Below are positions 22,087 through 32,553 of a DNA stretch of 64,000 nucleotides, in pieces. Numbering within the stretch: the first letter of the stretch is position 1; the number at the start of each line of letters is the position of its first letter. The position numbers were made by a program, and so were the translations under genes. This DNA comes from Brasenia schreberi (Eukaryota > Streptophyta > Magnoliopsida > Nymphaeales > Cabombaceae). The notes below the pieces were generated by a model. The model was not told the origin of the DNA and did not search any database. It was given only the letters and a program-made list of their open reading frames with translations. The stretch spans positions 1,860,001 to 1,924,000 of the forward strand of contig JAYKKT010000076.1 in the NCBI GenBank assembly GCA_036023115.1, given 5' to 3'.

Positions 22087-23256
22087 GATGCCCCTCTTTG
22101 GCCTTGTCCAAATCGATTTGGATAAGGGCAAAGATGACAAACACCCCTTTTAATGTCTCCCTAGATCTAGCCACGAAGAATATGGGATCGTCCCAATTTT
22201 AGCAAAATCTCAATTTACAAGCTCTGGTAGGAGGAGATATCACGCCAAAGGGTTATACTATGGAATCTGGTCCTAAAATGGGATCATGTTCATGCAAGTA
22301 CCATGCGTGGAATGCAGATGACATGGGTGTGGTGCCGAGAGTAGCGACCTCCCAGAGACCAGATGTGGTCGAACTCTAGAGACTTACAAGGTTTATTGCT
22401 CCAAGTGAGCAAATCCTATGCTGTTCGATGTTCGGTTTTCAAAACTTATTTACAAAAGCTATTTACAAAAGGGACAACTGTCATGAGTCTCGATCCTAAG
22501 GATCTTGAGTTCGTCGTGCTTGCCCTTGTTTGAGTCTCAACACTCGCTTATCTAGCAGAGGTTTTATAAGAAAACGAGCTTCATTTCAAATTCCTATGTC
22601 TTACTCGAAACGTCGAATTCTCAAACAAGATGAAATTCAAGTAAGTAAATCCTATTTTTACTTTAGGATTCCTCGAAACGAACCATGCTTTAGCTTGGGA
22701 TAAGCCAGGGATGGGAAAGAGATACCACGGTCCCTTCTAAAGCGTCCCTTGGTTTAAGGCATAGAAGGCGGAAAACTGCTCTTTTTGAGCTTTTTGGCCT
22801 CTTTTTCCTTTTTTTCATAGAGGGTCTCCCTTTGGGAGTATTTTTTCTTTAATCCCTCTTTTTCATAAGAGAATCGATTTTTCTTTTTGAAGTCTGGTTT
22901 CTTTCTTTTGGAAAGAGACTTTAAATGGGAAATTCCCTTTTGTTTTGGGCCTTTGTTTTCCTTTTGGAAGGAGAAGAGAAGAGGGGAGGACTTATCCCAA
23001 GCATACACTCGATCCATTCCAGATCAGCCTATTTAAAAATAGCACGTACTACTTGCAAGTATCTTGCTATGTTGAACTAGGCCTTTCTTTGTAAGAAGAA
23101 GGATTTTGAAATGTAACCATGATTTTGAAAACTCCACTCTTTCACAAGTGCGAATTCTCTTACTCAGGGTCACACGAGTTTGCCTTTGCACCTTATTCAC
23201 CTGTCTCAGGGCAGCTATCCCTAAAAATTTTCGAAAACTGGAATTTAATCCAGATC
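22087..23256 (-). other. 3' UTR of element J with polypurine tract
   Basis: On the minus strand this is the non-coding stretch between the integrase stop and the 3' LTR. The polypurine tract AAAGAGGGG is the complement of 22091-22099, and the 38-bp palindrome is at 22096-22133. The lysine-rich-looking frame at 23017-22754 is a translation of the A-rich UTR; its counterparts in other copies are not conserved as protein. Confidence 0.88.
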
Positions 23257-23626
23257 CTATACATGATATTTCTTTAAGTATTGAATATTGATAGGATCTG
23301 CTAAATTCTTACCTTCTACATCGGTCAACCAATACGAATTGTTCGTAGTGGTTGCTCGTACAACATAGGGTCCATCCCAGTTGGGGCGCCACTTACCTAA
23401 GGGGTGTGGGCCGCGATGGTGGATGGTTTTTAAGACCAAATCTCCCACTTCAAAGTGGCGAGGTCTTATGTGTTTGCCATAATGTCGGGCTATCCTTTGC
23501 CGGTATGCGCGAGCATGATCTATGGCAAGGAGTCACCTCTCATCTAGCAAATCTAGTTCGGCCATCCTAGCATGCTGAAGCGTCTCTAGGGGGAGGTCGA
23601 GTGCTATGGATGTATGAAATGAATGC
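23257..23626 (-). pseudogene. pol: Integrase C-terminal fragment of element J
   Basis: The last roughly 120 codons of pol on the minus strand: LRTRHFE-like linker, GDLVLKTIHHRG, the GPY/F core KWRPNWDGPYVV and the terminal QYLKKYHV. Upstream, homology ends at 23626, where the copy switches to filler and LTR. Non-functional. Confidence 0.9.
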
Positions 23627-23643
23627 AATCCTATGCTGTTCGA
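23627..23643 (-). other. 17-bp filler copied from the J 3' UTR at a deletion junction
   Basis: The bases at 23627-23643 match 22412-22428 of J's own 3' UTR (context GAGCAAATCC...GTTCGATG). The last six (GTTCGA) are shared with the LTR sequence that follows (GGGTTCGAAACGG at 21631). Pol, UTR and LTR sequence are stitched together at this point. Confidence 0.8.
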
Positions 23644-24092
23644 AACGGACGATTCGTGCGGGGCCTGACAGCATCAGTACTCCGTCTGCGTTGGGTCTTC
23701 GCCAACATAGTCGTCCGCCTCCATTTCTGCCTTCCGGAGATGACTTCAAAGGATATTTTGATAAGAACAGGGTCTTGGACGTTCGAGATCCTGGGGGTGT
23801 GAATCAGATACAAGAGTTGTTGTGCCGAGCTCGACGTGTGCTCCGGTTCCGGGCTCTTCTTAGCTCTCCTGGTCTTGTCTTGATCGGGCCAAGCCGCTTC
23901 GGGGTTTCAAAACATGTTTTAAAAGGGTTTTCAAAAGCCATATCATATGTTTTTGAAAGATATAGTTTAAAACATATATACAGGGTTGTCTGGAAGGCTC
24001 CTGGGTTTCCAAACTCAAAAATGGCCCTTTGGGGCTGCTTGTATAAAACCAGATGAATTTTGAGAAGTTCGTGGGATTTCGGGGTGTTTACA

Positions 24093-24097
24093 CCATT
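24093..24097. repeat. Target-site duplication of J, right copy (CCATT)
   Basis: Directly follows the J terminus at 24092; the 3' UTR of I then resumes with CAAAGTCTCTTTC. Confidence 0.92.
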
Positions 24098-24936
24098 CAA
24101 AGTCTCTTTCTAAAAGAAAGAAACCAGAATTCAAAAGAAAAATCGATTCTCTTGTGAAAAAGAGGGATTAAAGAAAAAATACTCCCAAAGCAAAACCCTC
24201 GATGAAAAAAAGGAAAAAGAGGCCAAAAAGCTCAAAAAGAGCAGTTTTCCGCCTTCTATGCCTCAAACCACGGGACGCTTCAGAGGGGACCGTGGTATCT
24301 CTTTCCCATCCCTGGCTTATCTCAAGCTAAAGCATGGTTCATTTTGAGGAATCCTAAAGTAAAAATAGGATTTACTTACTTGAATTTCATCTTGTTTGAG
24401 AATTCGACGTTTCGAGTAAGGCATAGGAATTTGAAATATAGCTGGTTTTCTTATAAAACCTCCGCTAGATAAGCGAGTGTTAAGACTCAAACAAGGGCAA
24501 GCACGGAGAGCTCGAGATCCTTAGGATCGAGACTTAAGACAGTTGTCCCTTTTGTAAATAGTTTTGTAAATAAGTTTTGAAAATTGAACATCGAACAGCA
24601 TAGGATCTGCTCACTTGGAGCAACAGGCCTTGTAAGTCTCTAGAGTTCGACCACATCTGGTCTCTGGGAGGTCGCCACTCTTGGCACCACACCCATGTCA
24701 TGCATCTTCATTCCACGCATGAACATTTGCATAAACATGATCCCATTTAGGACCAGATTCCATGTAAATCCCTTTGGCGTGATATCTCCTCCTACCAGAG
24801 TTTGTAAATTGAGATTTTGCTAAAGATTGGGGCGATCCCATATTCTTCGTGGATAGATCTAGGGAGACATTGAAAGGGGTGTTTGTCATCTTTGCCCTTA
24901 TCCAAATCGATTTGGACAAGGCCAAAGAGGGGCATC
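24098..24936 (+). other. 3' UTR of element I, part 2, ending in the polypurine tract
   Basis: Purine-rich non-coding DNA collinear with 58841-59676 of A. It contains the conserved segment ACCACGGGACGCTTCAGA near 24268 and the PPT AAAGAGGGG at 24924-24932, four bases before the 3' LTR. The 38-bp palindrome at 24890-24927 overlaps the PPT. Confidence 0.9.
24890..24927. repeat. PPT-overlapping palindrome, element I
   Basis: Arms CTTTGCCCTTATCCAAAT and ATTTGGACAAGGCCAAAG flank a 2-nt centre (CG). Homologous palindromes lie at 22096-22133 (J), 31393-31430 (C), 42603-42640 and 47509-47546 (B), and 59630-59667 (A). Confidence 0.88.
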
Positions 24937-27900
24937 TGTAAACACCCCGAAATCCCACGAATTTCTCGAAACAACCTGGTTTTGTAAAAGCAGCCCCAAA
25001 GGGCTATTTTGAGTCTGGAAACCCAGGAGCCTTCCAGACAACCCTGTACATATGTTTTGAACTCTGTATTTCAAAAATATACAATAGGGCTTTTAAAACC
25101 TTTTTAAAACATGTTTTGAAACCCCGAAGCAGCTTCGGCCTAATCCAGACAGGACCAGGAGAGCTAAGGAGAGCCTGGAACCGGAGCACATGTCGAGCTC
25201 GGCACAGCAACTCTCGTTCAAATCCACACCCCTAGGATCTCGAACGTCCAAGACTTTGTTATCATCGAAACATCGTTTGAAGTCATCTCCGGAAGGCGAA
25301 AACAGAAGCGGACGATCATGTTGGCGAAGACCCAACTTAGACGGAGCATTGATGCTGTCAGGCCCCGCACAAACCATTCGTTTTGAACACAGCTCGAAGG
25401 AGTCAGAGTTCAGTTTGGATTGGATCTGGACCATATATATCTAGATCCCAATCCAAACCCATGTATGGACTTGGATTTGGATTTGGATTAAAAAATCCAA
25501 TCCAATATCCATATCCATGGCCCACATCACCTTCTCATAAATGGAGGTGGGGCCCACTTGAATTTCACGTGGGATTATGGGCATGAGAGAGAGTGGGGGT
25601 GGATAAGATCAAAGAGTGTTGTAATTAAGTTTGACTTGTGTGTCAAGTTTGGGGTTAATCATGTGGGTTAGCCTAATTAAGTGGGTTTAAGCTTGTAATT
25701 AGCCAAAACCTAACCTAGGGCTGCACCAGCATGATATGGGAAAGGTCTATGGGCCATGCAAAGGGAGCTCCTTCACCTAAACCTAACCCAAAGCACCTAA
25801 TCCTAGCCTTCCACCCTAATCCACCCCTAATCTGAGCCTAATCACCTAACCTACTTCCCTAATCCCAACCTAATCACCTAACCCACTTCCCTAATCCTTC
25901 CCTAAACCTAGGTTAATTACCCTAAACCTAGCCTAATCCTAGCCTAATCACCTAACCTAGCTCACTAAACCTCACCCTAGAACCAACCCACCTAACTAAA
26001 CCCTAAACCTCTAAACCACTCCTAGCCCACAACCTACCCAAACCACTTGTATCTAAAATATCTGGCCCTACCCTTTCCAGCCCACCTTATCATCATACCA
26101 CCCTACCTAAACCACCTAACCACTACCCCAAACCCAGCCCTAACCGACCTAACCCAGCCCTATATAAACCCCCCCCCTTGGGGGCGGGTTTCATCACCTA
26201 GCCGCCTCACCCATTCCCAGTCGGGTCCTCCATTTCCCCAAGCTCAGCCACCTGCTCCACCTGCTCCACATCCCACCACCACCTGCACCACCACCTACAC
26301 CACCACCTTCCAGCCGAACGCCACCACCTGCACCACTTCCTTCCAGCTGAGCGCCACCCTCTCTTCACCCGGTAAGTCCCCTACATCCTACCTTACTCCT
26401 TCTTCACTTCCTCTCCACTCTCAGCCACCTAATCCACTCCCCTATCACCCTAACATCAGCCCTTCCACTTGCTGCCACCCTTCTCACTCAGCCGAACCCA
26501 TAGCTCCCTAACTACCCGTCACCACCTAGCCCTTTTAGTCCCATTCAGCCACCCTATCCGACTTCCTAAAACCTGCCCACATCACCCTAAGACACCTACC
26601 ATACCCACTACCACCTGGTCCCATCTCCTAGCTAGCTCCCTTCCCTTACACCACTCCTAGCCACCCTAGCAGCCCACCACCACCAAACTCCCCTAGTCGG
26701 CCACTCCAACCGACTGTTGGTCCTTCGCTCAGCCAGCAACCCACCAACCTTAGTTGCCCCATTAGGTCTTCCTTTGAGCTTCCCTTAGTGTCATACTCCC
26801 TTAGTGACCCTACTTAGGTCCTTTAACCCAACACACCAAAAAAAAAACAGCCCATCTCTAGTAGCCGGCCACCTTCAAGGCGCCTCTTCCGCGCACCAAG
26901 GACCTCCGGCCAGCACCTCCTCTTGCCGTTCAACCTCGCGGAGCTCCCTTTTGCAGCCCATGGCGAAGGCCAAGCCCACGCTCAAGCAAGGCATCTTCGG
27001 ACCAGCTATTAGTAAGTGCCTAACTCGGTCTTTAGTTGTATACTTGCTTGAGATTCAATTCAATACGGGGTTGTAATAAAGGAGCATAGTCTCCCCCCGC
27101 TTGTAATAACGTGGCTTGGCACACCCACACACGTGCACTCTCTTAGTTGGGCATGATTTTGAACACACACGGGCCTAATCAGCCCCTAATACATAAGTAT
27201 ATACATATACTTTCATTTTGTAGGGTTTTGCTTAAGTTGGGTGTGTTGTCTTTCAATTCAAGCACTCACACACATTGAGCCTTCGCTCTTATTTGAAAGA
27301 CCCAAGTAAGGGCCGACCTATACTATTTGGGTTTCATTTCATGTCGTGTGTGTAAGTCTTTCAATTCAAGCACTCACACACATTGAGCCTTCGCTCTTAT
27401 TTGAAAGACCCAAGTAAGGGCCGACCTATACTATTTGGGTTTAATTTCATGTTGTGTGCGTAGTACTTCAATTTCAAGCACTCACACACATTGAGCTTTC
27501 GCTCTTATGCCCAAGACCTTAATCAAGGCCATACTGCAAGTTATATTTGGGTTTAATTTCATGTCGTGTGTGTAAGTCTTTCAATTCAAGCACGCACCCA
27601 CATTGAGCCTTCACTCTTATTTGCAAGACCCGAGTAAGGGCCCATATACATACTCTATATACATATCTCCCTTCGGCATTTACATTTCAAGTCATTTCCC
27701 TTCGGTTATTTCCCTTCGGCATTGTCTTTACATTTCGGGTTTTCCCTTTGGAGTAGCGTGAGTTTGCATTGCATCTATGCCATACCACGAGGTAGGACGC
27801 ATATTGCATCAAAGCAAGCCCCGCTCAAATTCGCCCATGTAGTGGAGTGTTCATAACACACAAACTAGGTGGCCCGAAAAGGGATAAAAGGAAAGACTTA

Positions 27901-28209
27901 GGCACGTGCAAATCCACGTGATCTAAAATATGCAATCGCATCTAAAAGACCCGAATTAGACACCTCGAACCGCTTCGTAGGCTTTCTATCCCAAAACTCG
28001 ATTTTCGCAAAGCGTAGAGACTAACCCTTGCGCATCGGTGCAAGAAGGTCTGCGACGACAAGAGCTCACTTGCTCACAGTCGCCACGATTAGAAGTCAGT
28101 TTAAAATACATCTTCGCTAGCTTAGGTAAGCTAGCTGGCACACCCTGTTTGCATAAATAGGCCTTAGACGCACGAGAGGATCCACTCCAAGCCCAGAAAA
28201 GGTGGGGAG
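24937..28209 (+). mobile_element. 3' LTR of element I, interrupted near its end by C
   Basis: Starts TGTAAACACCCCGAAATCCC right after the PPT and runs 3,273 bp to ...AAAAGGTGGGGAG, about 35-40 bp short of the expected CGCGCGTCTACA end. TATA box at 26161-26168, donor-like GTAAGT at 26372, 108-bp array with starts 27274, 27382, 27490 and 27602. Proline-rich frames at 26047-26511 and 26469-26660 are low-complexity LTR translation. Confidence 0.92.
25780..26045 (+). repeat. CCTAA/CCCTAAA-like degenerate repeats in LTR U3
   Basis: About 260 bp made almost entirely of words such as CCTAACC, CCTAATC, CCTAAACC and CCCTAAACC. It resembles degenerate plant telomere repeat (CCCTAAA) but has no regular 7-bp period. 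The same block occurs in every family-1 LTR (5260-5490, 6326-6510, 20965-21240, 30260-30540, 49225-49500, 60515-60790). Confidence 0.8.
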
Positions 28210-31200
28210 TGTAGACGCGCGAAAAATCCCCGCCTCTTCGTCCCTTCAGGGGCTTGGAGTGGATCTTCTCGTGCGTCTCAGGCCTATGTATACAAATAGG
28301 GCGTGCCAGCTAGCTTACTTAAGCTAGCGAAGATATTTTTATCACTGACTTCTAAACGTGGCGACTGTGAGCAAGTAAGCTCTTGTCGTCGCAGACCTTC
28401 TTGCACCGATGCGCAAGGGTCAGTCTGTACGCTTTTGCAAAAATCGAGTTTTGGAGAAAAAGTCCACGAAGCGGTTCGAGGTGTCTATTTCGGGTCTTTA
28501 AGATGCAATTGCATATTTTAGATCACGTGGATTTGCACGTGCCTAAGTCTTTTCTTTTATCCCTTTTCGGGCCACCTAGTTTGTGTGTTATGAACACTCC
28601 ACTACATGGGCGAATTCGAGCGGGGCTTGCTTCGATGCAATATGCGTCCTACCTCGTGGTATGGCGTAGATGCAATGCAAACTCACGCTACTCCAAAGGG
28701 AAAACCCAAAATATAAAGACAATACTGAAGGGAAACAACAGAAGGGAAATAACCGAAGGGAAATAACCGAAGGGAAATATGTATATAGCTTATGTATATG
28801 AGCCCTTACTCGGGTCTTGCAAATAAGAGCGAAGGCTCAATGTGGGTGCGTGCTTGAATTGAAAGACTTACACACACGACATGAAATTAAACCCAAATAT
28901 AAATTGCAGTATGGCCTTGACTAAGGTCTTGGGAGTAAGAGCGAAGGCTCAATGTGTGTGAAAGTGCTTGAATTGAAAGACTTACTCACACGACATGAAA
29001 TTAAACCCAAATATAAATTGCAGTATGGCCTTGACTAAGGTCTTGGGAGTAAGAGTGAAGGCTCAATGTGTGTGAGAGTGCTTGAATTGAAAGACTTACT
29101 CACACAACATGAAATGAAACCCAAATAGTATAGGTCGGCCCTTACTTGGGTCTTTCAAATAAGAGCGAAAGCTCAATGTGTGTGAGAGTGCTTGAATTGA
29201 AAGACAACGCACCCAACTTGAACAAAAACCCTTCGAAAATGAAAGTATATATACACTTATATATTAGGGGCTGATTAGGCCCGTGTGTGTTCAAAATTGT
29301 GCACGACTAAGAGAGTGCACGTGTGTGGTTGTGCCAAGCCACGTTATTACAAGCGGGGGGAGACTATGCTCCGTTATTACAACCCCGTATCAAATTGAAT
29401 CTCAAGCAAGTGTACAACTAAAGACCGAGTTTAGACACTTACGAGTAGCTGGTCCGTAGAGGTCTTGCTTGAGCGTGGACTTGGCCTTGGGCTACAAACG
29501 GGAGCTCCGCGAAGGTAGGTGATCAAGGGTGCTGGCCGGCTGCAAGTGGGGCGCGGGATAGGCGCCTCGGAGGTGGCCGGTGGCAAGTAGATGGCGCCTC
29601 AAGGTAAGGGGTTTAAATGGGTTGAACGAGTGAGGTATTAGGATCACTAGGGGAGTTGGGTACTTAGGGAAACTGGACCTAAAAGGTGAGCTGGTGGGAA
29701 GGCCGAATAGGACACCTAGGGGAGGACCGAATGGGAGATGATGGCTAAGTAGTGGCCGGCAGCTTGGGTTATACTAGGTTCGGCTAGGTTAAAATGGTGG
29801 TGGCAAAGGGGCTGAGATGAAGGTAGGATGGGTGGCTAAGAGTGGAGAGGTGGAAGAGAGGGGCTTTGAGGGAGTTTGGGGTACTTACTGAATGGGGAGA
29901 GGTGGCGGATGAAGTGGGAAGCAGGCGGGCAGGTGGCTGTTGGCCGGTTCGGTTAGGTGGAGGTGATGGCGTCCGGCTGAGGGCTGATAGTGGTTGATGG
30001 AAGAGGGAAGGTGGCGGAGCAGGTGGTGGCTGGTGGAGCTGTTGGGGAGTGGTTCCGGCTGGGTGAGAGATGGGAGAAGGAGAGGGCCCGGCTGGGTGGA
30101 ATGGTGGTTCCCACTTGGAAAACCCGCCCACAAGGAAGGGGGCTTAAATAGGGGATGGGTAGGTCGGTTAGGGCTGGGCTGTGGGTAGTGGTTAGGTGGT
30201 TTAGGTAGGGTGGTATGTAGATAAGGTGGGCTGGAAGGGGTTGGGCCAGATATTTTAAAACTAGGGGTTTGGGTAAATCGTGGGCTAAGGGTGGTTTAGG
30301 GGTTTAGGGCTAGGTTAGGTGGTTGGGTTTTAGGGTGAGGTTTAGTGAGCTAGGTTAGGTGATTAGGCTAGGTTTAGGCTAGGATTAGGGAAATTAATCT
30401 AGGTTTAGGGAAGGATTAGGGAAGTGGGTTAGGTGATTAGGTTAGTATTAGGATGGGATTAGGGAAGTGGGTTAGGTGATTAGGTTCAGATTAGGGGTGG
30501 ATTAGGGGTTTAGGCTAGGTTTAGGCATTTTGGGCTAGGTTTAGTTGAAGGAGCTCCCTTAGCATTGCCCATAGACCTTGATCACCCCATGTTGGTGCAG
30601 CTCTAGGTTAGGTTTTAGCTAATTACAAGCTTAAACCCACTCAATTAGGCTAACCCACATGATTAAACCCAAACTTGACACACAAGTCAAGCTTAATACA
30701 ACACTCTTGATATTTTTCAACCCCACTCTCTCTCATGCCCAATATCCCACGTGAAACTCAAGTGGGCCCCACCTCCATTTATGAGAAGGTGATGTGGGCC
30801 ATGGATATGGATATTGGATTGGATCTCTGGATCCAAATCCAAATCCAAGTCCACATATGGGTTTGGATTGGGATCTGGATATATATGGTCCAGATCCAAT
30901 CCAAACTAAACTCTGACTCCTTCGAGCTGGGTTCGAAACGGACGATTCGTGCGGGGCCTGACAGCATCAGTACTCCGTCTGCGTTGGGTCTTCGCCAACA
31001 TGGTCGTCCGCCTCCGTTTCTGCCTTCCGGAGATGACTTCAAATGATATTTTGGTAAGAACAGGGTCTTGGACGTTCGAGATCCTGGGGTGTGAATCAGA
31101 TACAAGAGTTGCTGTGCCGGGCTCGACAGGTGCTCCGGTTCCGGGCTCTTCTTGGCTCTCCTGGTCCTGTCTTGATCGGGCCAAGCCACTTCGGGGTTTC

Positions 31201-31383
31201 AAAACATGTTTTAAAAGGGTTTTCAAAAGCCATATCGTATGTTTTTGAAAGATATAGTTTAAAACATATATACAGGGTTGTTTGGAAGGCTCCTGGGTTT
31301 CCAAACTCAAAATGGCCCTTTGGGGCTGCTTGTATAAAACCAGGGTGATTTTGAGAAATTCGTGGGATTTCGGGGTGTTTACA
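28210..31383 (-). mobile_element. 3' LTR of element C
   Basis: 3,174-bp complete LTR. Hairpin/primer-mimic module at 28299-28328, ATTGAGCC array (reversed anchors near 28824, 28936, 29046 and 29160), donor-like CA|GTAAGT (complement near 29888), TATTTAAG box (complement of 30143-30150), TTTAGGG-rich U3 (30260-30540), inverted GGAT tract (30800-30905) and terminus at 31383. Confidence 0.92.
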
Positions 31384-32553
31384 GATGCCCCTCTTTGGCC
31401 TTGTCCAAATAGATTTGGATAAGGGCAAAGATGACAAACACCCCTTTTAATGTCTCCCTAGATCTAGCCACGAAGAATATGGGATCGTCCCATTTTAGCA
31501 AAATCTCAATTTTACAAACTCTGGTAGGAGGAGATATCACGCCAAAGGGCTATTTATGGAATCTGGTCCTAAAATGGGATCATGTTCATGCAAGTACCAT
31601 GCGTGGAATGCAGATGACATGGGTGTGGTGCCAAAAGTGGCGACCTCCCAGAGACCAGATGTGGTCGAACTCTAGAGACTTACAAGGTCTATTGCTCCAA
31701 GTGAGCCAATCCTATGCTGTTTGATGTTCGGTTTTCAAAACTTATTTACAAAAGCTATTTACAAAAGGGACAACTGTCTTGAGCCTCGATCCTAAGGATC
31801 TCGAGCTCTTCGCGCTTGCCCTTGTTTGAGTCTTAACACTCACTTATCTAGCGGAGGTTTTATAACAAAATAAGCTTCATTTCAAATTCCTACGCCTTAC
31901 TCGAAACATCGAATTCTCAAACAAAATGAAATTCAAGTAAGTAAATCCTATTTTTACTTTAGGATTCCTCGAAATGAACCATGCTTTAGCTTGGGATAAG
32001 CCAGGGATGGGAAAGAGATACCACGGTCCCTTCTGAAGCGTCCCGTGGTTTAAGGCATAGAAGGCGGAAAACTGCTCTTTTTGAGCTTTTTGGCCTCTTT
32101 TTCCTTTTTTCCATAGAGGGTCTCCCTTTGGGAGTATTTTTTCTTTAATCCCTCTTTTTTATAAGAGAATCAATTTTTCTTTTTGAAGTCTGGTTTCTTT
32201 CTTTTGGAGAGAGACTTTAAATGGGAATTTCCCTTTTGATTTGGGCCTTTGTTTTCCTTTTGGAAATAGAAGAGAAGAGGGGAGGACTTATCCCAAGCCT
32301 ACACTCGATCCATTCCAGATCAGCCTATTTAGAAATAGCACGTACTACTTGCAAGTATCTTGCTATGTTGAACTAGGCCTTTCTTTGTAAGATGAAGGAT
32401 TTTGAAATGCAACCACGATTTTGAAAACTCCACTCTTTCACAAGTGCGAATTCTCTTACTTAGGGTCACACGAGTTGCTTTTGCACCTTATTCACACGTC
32501 TCAGGGCAGCTATCCCTCTAAAATTTTTCGAAAACTGGAATTTAATCCAGATC
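31384..32553 (-). other. 3' UTR of element C with polypurine tract and palindrome
   Basis: Non-coding region between the pol stop (32554) and the 3' LTR. PPT is the complement of 31388-31396 and the palindrome is at 31393-31430. The rest is collinear with 58496-59676 of A. Confidence 0.9.

Larger units (their letters stand above)
18799..24092 (-). mobile_element. Element J: internally deleted retrotransposon in the 3' UTR of I
   Basis: Minus-strand family-1 element with both outer termini intact (TGTAAACACC complement at 24092, CGCGTCTACA complement at 18799) and a 5-bp duplication CCATT on both sides. It keeps the complete 3' LTR (18799-22086), 1.54 kb of internal 3' end (22087-23626), a 17-bp filler, and only the first 455 bp of the 5' LTR (23638-24092). 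gag, most of pol, the primer site and U5 are gone. Confidence 0.93.
6326..28209 (+). mobile_element. Element I: outermost Tat-like retrotransposon, hosting E, J and C
   Basis: Plus-strand element: 5' LTR 6326-11657 (left part lost to or displaced by E, right end rearranged), internal 11658-24936 interrupted by J (18799-24092), 3' LTR 24937-28209 interrupted near its end by C. The two LTRs are a pair: over 6326-6590 versus 25853-26100 I see only two or three substitutions plus short indels, and they share the TATATAAA box and leader. The last roughly 40 bp of the 3' LTR should reappear beyond the right edge, after C. gag has a frameshift and two stops; pol has five stops. Confidence 0.85.

Noticed and set aside
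22754..23017. Lysine-rich 87-aa minus-strand frame in the J 3' UTR
   Set aside because: Translation of the purine-rich UTR; sibling copies at 24100-24260, 32040-32300 and 58770-59000 do not keep the frame.
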